A DNA stretch of 64,000 bases from Acinetobacter zhairuonensis (GTDB lineage Bacteria; Pseudomonadota; Gammaproteobacteria; Pseudomonadales; Moraxellaceae): assembly GCF_022601715.1 (NCBI RefSeq), contig NZ_JAKVIM010000006.1, positions 124,001-188,000 on the forward strand, read 5' to 3'. Shown here one piece after another: positions 63,501 through 64,000 of the stretch. The notes below the pieces were generated by a model. The model did no database searches and had not been told where the DNA came from. It saw only the letters and a list, made by a program, of their open reading frames with translations. Made by a program: the position numbers and the translations under genes. Position 1 is the stretch's first letter, and every line of letters begins with the position of its first letter.

Positions 63501-64000
63501 TTGAAGTAGGCGGTGATTCTTTATTAGCCATATCATTAATTCATTCCATTAACCAAAATTTGAATACTAGATTGCCTCTCCAAACTATATTTAGTTATTC
63601 AACTGTTGAAGCCTTAGCAATTCAAGTAAAAGCACTAACACAGAATGAATATTCTCGGCTAGTGAATCTCAATAATGGTAAATATTTTAAAAGACCAATA
63701 TTTTGCTGGCCTGGTTTAGGTGGTTACCCAATGAATTTACGAACATTGGCACAAGCTACTGGTAATGAAAGACCATTCTATGGTGTACAGGCATTTGGAA
63801 TTAATGAACATGAACAGCCTTATTCAACTATAGCTGAAATGGCGCAAAAAGATGTTGTTATGATCAAAAAGCAGCAGCCAAAAGGTCCATATACACTTTG
63901 GGGTTATTCTTTTGGAGCAAGAGTAGCTTTTGAAGTAGCCTACCAGTTAGAAAAAATGGGAGAAATAGTGGATGAGTTAATCTTGATAGCACCAGGTTCA
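60584..64000 (+). CDS. indC: Indigoidine synthetase-like single-module NRPS (A-Ox-PCP-TE), 3' end outside window
   Basis: The frame starts at TTG 60584, eight bases after AGGAAG, just past an in-frame stop at 60569, and stays open for 1139 codons. The adenylation domain shows YTSGTTGKPKG (about 178-188), FSGGEAL, NLYGPTECTIN and YKTGDLASW. An oxidase domain is inserted after KLRGYRIELDEI (about 545-865; ARKTYRFFEG, KYAYASPGALYAHQ, SGYSSKTGN). The A domain then resumes, with its final Lys near 923 (PLSANGKV). The carrier domain has Ser979 (GGDSLL), and the thioesterase has Ser1109 (GYSFGAR). This A(Ox)-PCP-TE order is that of BpsA/IndC, which converts two L-glutamines to the blue pigment indigoidine. 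About 140 residues of the expected ~1280 are missing. A phosphopantetheinyl transferase is needed and not seen here. Confidence 0.88.
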   Translation, partial: MKNIGLLDKSNIATIDYESKKMIEIQPKTVIDLFEKQVLQYPHKIAVSTEEEKLTFSELSAKTQLVSKKLKADGISPNSCIGIYVEPSIDMMIGTLGILRAGCAYLPLAPEYPEERIRYMIEDSGLKIIFTQSELLPSLQELNLKDITFITTDNLQIASPLNDAALSVCTHSLAYVIYTSGTTGKPKGVEIEHKNLVNQLLWLKSTYKINQDQVVLRKTPMSFDAAQWEILSVVLGATVIMGEPDIYRDPLAMIEAIKRHNVTVLQCVPTLLQALINEAEFISCSSLIYVFSGGEALTRKLAKTFMNIIPNCKLVNLYGPTECTINTSALTVCKEYLKNSPKVVSIGFPVSNTSYYIMDHETGELITDTDKIGELYIGGMQVARGYLNRPEQTEERFISLNLKDSITPVRLYKTGDLASWNANGSVQFVGRVDNQVKLRGYRIELDEIRVAVENHDWVKNAAIFVNKDGDSGFESLIACVELNPREAILMDQGTHGGHHLSKSSRTQVKAQLSQLGLRNVKSDLEKPTIQLLGKEPTKEQYKKAFARKTYRFFEGETINRKKIINLIESKHQRKKVKAINVQQITFAILGEILRNLGPFYSEHRLLPKYAYASPGALYAHQLYLEIEGVEGLDAGLYYFNQINHELKIIKELPEQGTTKLLMHFVGKETAIEAVYKNNVIEVLEMEAGHVLGLLDVVLPEYGLGVGLGFTKNQIMTDLECGEGHRYLGSYPIVSFVDRNIKTDLDLFIQVNNVSDLEQGIYHYKEGSLSKLTKEIIQKKHVIAINQRTYEQASFGIALVKLNESRWDDYIQLGRQLQILQMNNEKIGLMASGYSSKTGNDLATAKRLEFLFSEIGLIHKSSYFALAGGISSEQILGEGMKEDSIHLKGPSEILKQDLENILPNYMVPNQIVMLDEIPLSANGKVNIELLKATIKSVQLKREIILPRNTLEIEIAEIWKEAMGLNEVSVSDDFFEVGGDSLLAISLIHSINQNLNTRLPLQTIFSYSTVEALAIQVKALTQNEYSRLVNLNNGKYFKRPIFCWPGLGGYPMNLRTLAQATGNERPFYGVQAFGINEHEQPYSTIAEMAQKDVVMIKKQQPKGPYTLWGYSFGARVAFEVAYQLEKMGEIVDELILIAPGS

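Noticed and set aside
60584..64000. Siderophore NRPS feeding the TonB receptors
   Set aside because: No condensation domain or aryl-acid activation enzyme, and the inserted oxidase domain is typical of indigoidine-type synthetases.

Overview
The window is low-GC, gene-dense bacterial DNA whose proteins and gene neighbourhoods suggest Acinetobacter, probably an environmental, catabolically versatile member rather than a clinical one. Supporting this are AT-rich spacers, two siderophore-type TonB receptors, a CopC/CopD/CusRS-like copper locus, dif-like sequences and dense aromatic-acid catabolic genes. The assignment is inference; no rRNA or tRNA gene was seen.

Layout. 0-9 kb is a metal block: a PepSY membrane protein (cut by the window start), a DUF2946 protein, a TonB receptor, copD, copC, a CusRS-like two-component system and a Met/His-rich periplasmic protein, with two CusR-like boxes. 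9-24.5 kb is mixed: an SDR enzyme, a patch of decayed gene fragments, a divergent FtsH-like membrane protease, a fused indolepyruvate ferredoxin oxidoreductase with a divergent LysR gene, a LysR/DUF606 transporter unit, a sulfite reductase hemoprotein and an lrgAB-like pair. At 24.6-26.4 kb is a HipA/HipB-type toxin-antitoxin pair in hipA-first order, preceded by three TGAG-N10-CTCA palindromes spaced exactly 41 bp apart. 27-37.9 kb is an accessory segment flanked by two related 90-bp terminator-bearing repeats: acyltransferase, second TonB receptor with a Zur-like box, DoxX, MdaB, TetR, a NimR/NimT-like pair and a phosphodiesterase.

38.7-48.1 kb is a probable ring-cleavage pathway of unknown substrate: MarR regulator, cyclase, VOC extradiol dioxygenase, Rieske protein, alpha/beta hydrolase, FAD monooxygenase, fumarylacetoacetase-like hydrolase, MFS transporter and outer-membrane channel. 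Three copies of a GTTGA-N4-TCAAC operator, two of them the same 14-mer on opposite strands, tie the catabolic and transport units together. 48.4-56.3 kb is a gallate-type pathway: a dioxygenase split into LigB-like and LigA-like subunits, two extra small enzymes, a LysR regulator with two helix-turn-helix domains, then galB, galC, galD and an MFS transporter. The expected products are pyruvate and oxaloacetate.

57.3-64 kb is a very AT-rich block next to transposon-end-like repeats: RidA, TetR, a beta-hydroxyacid dehydrogenase, an arylmalonate decarboxylase-like protein without the catalytic cysteines, and a single-module NRPS (A-Ox-PCP-TE) that runs off the window end. The NRPS has the architecture and motif spacing of indigoidine (blue pigment) synthetase. 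A 20-bp motif upstream of both the dehydrogenase and the NRPS, sharing a half-site with the tetR promoter, suggests one TetR regulon. This pigment locus and the operator-linked aromatic island are the most notable content.
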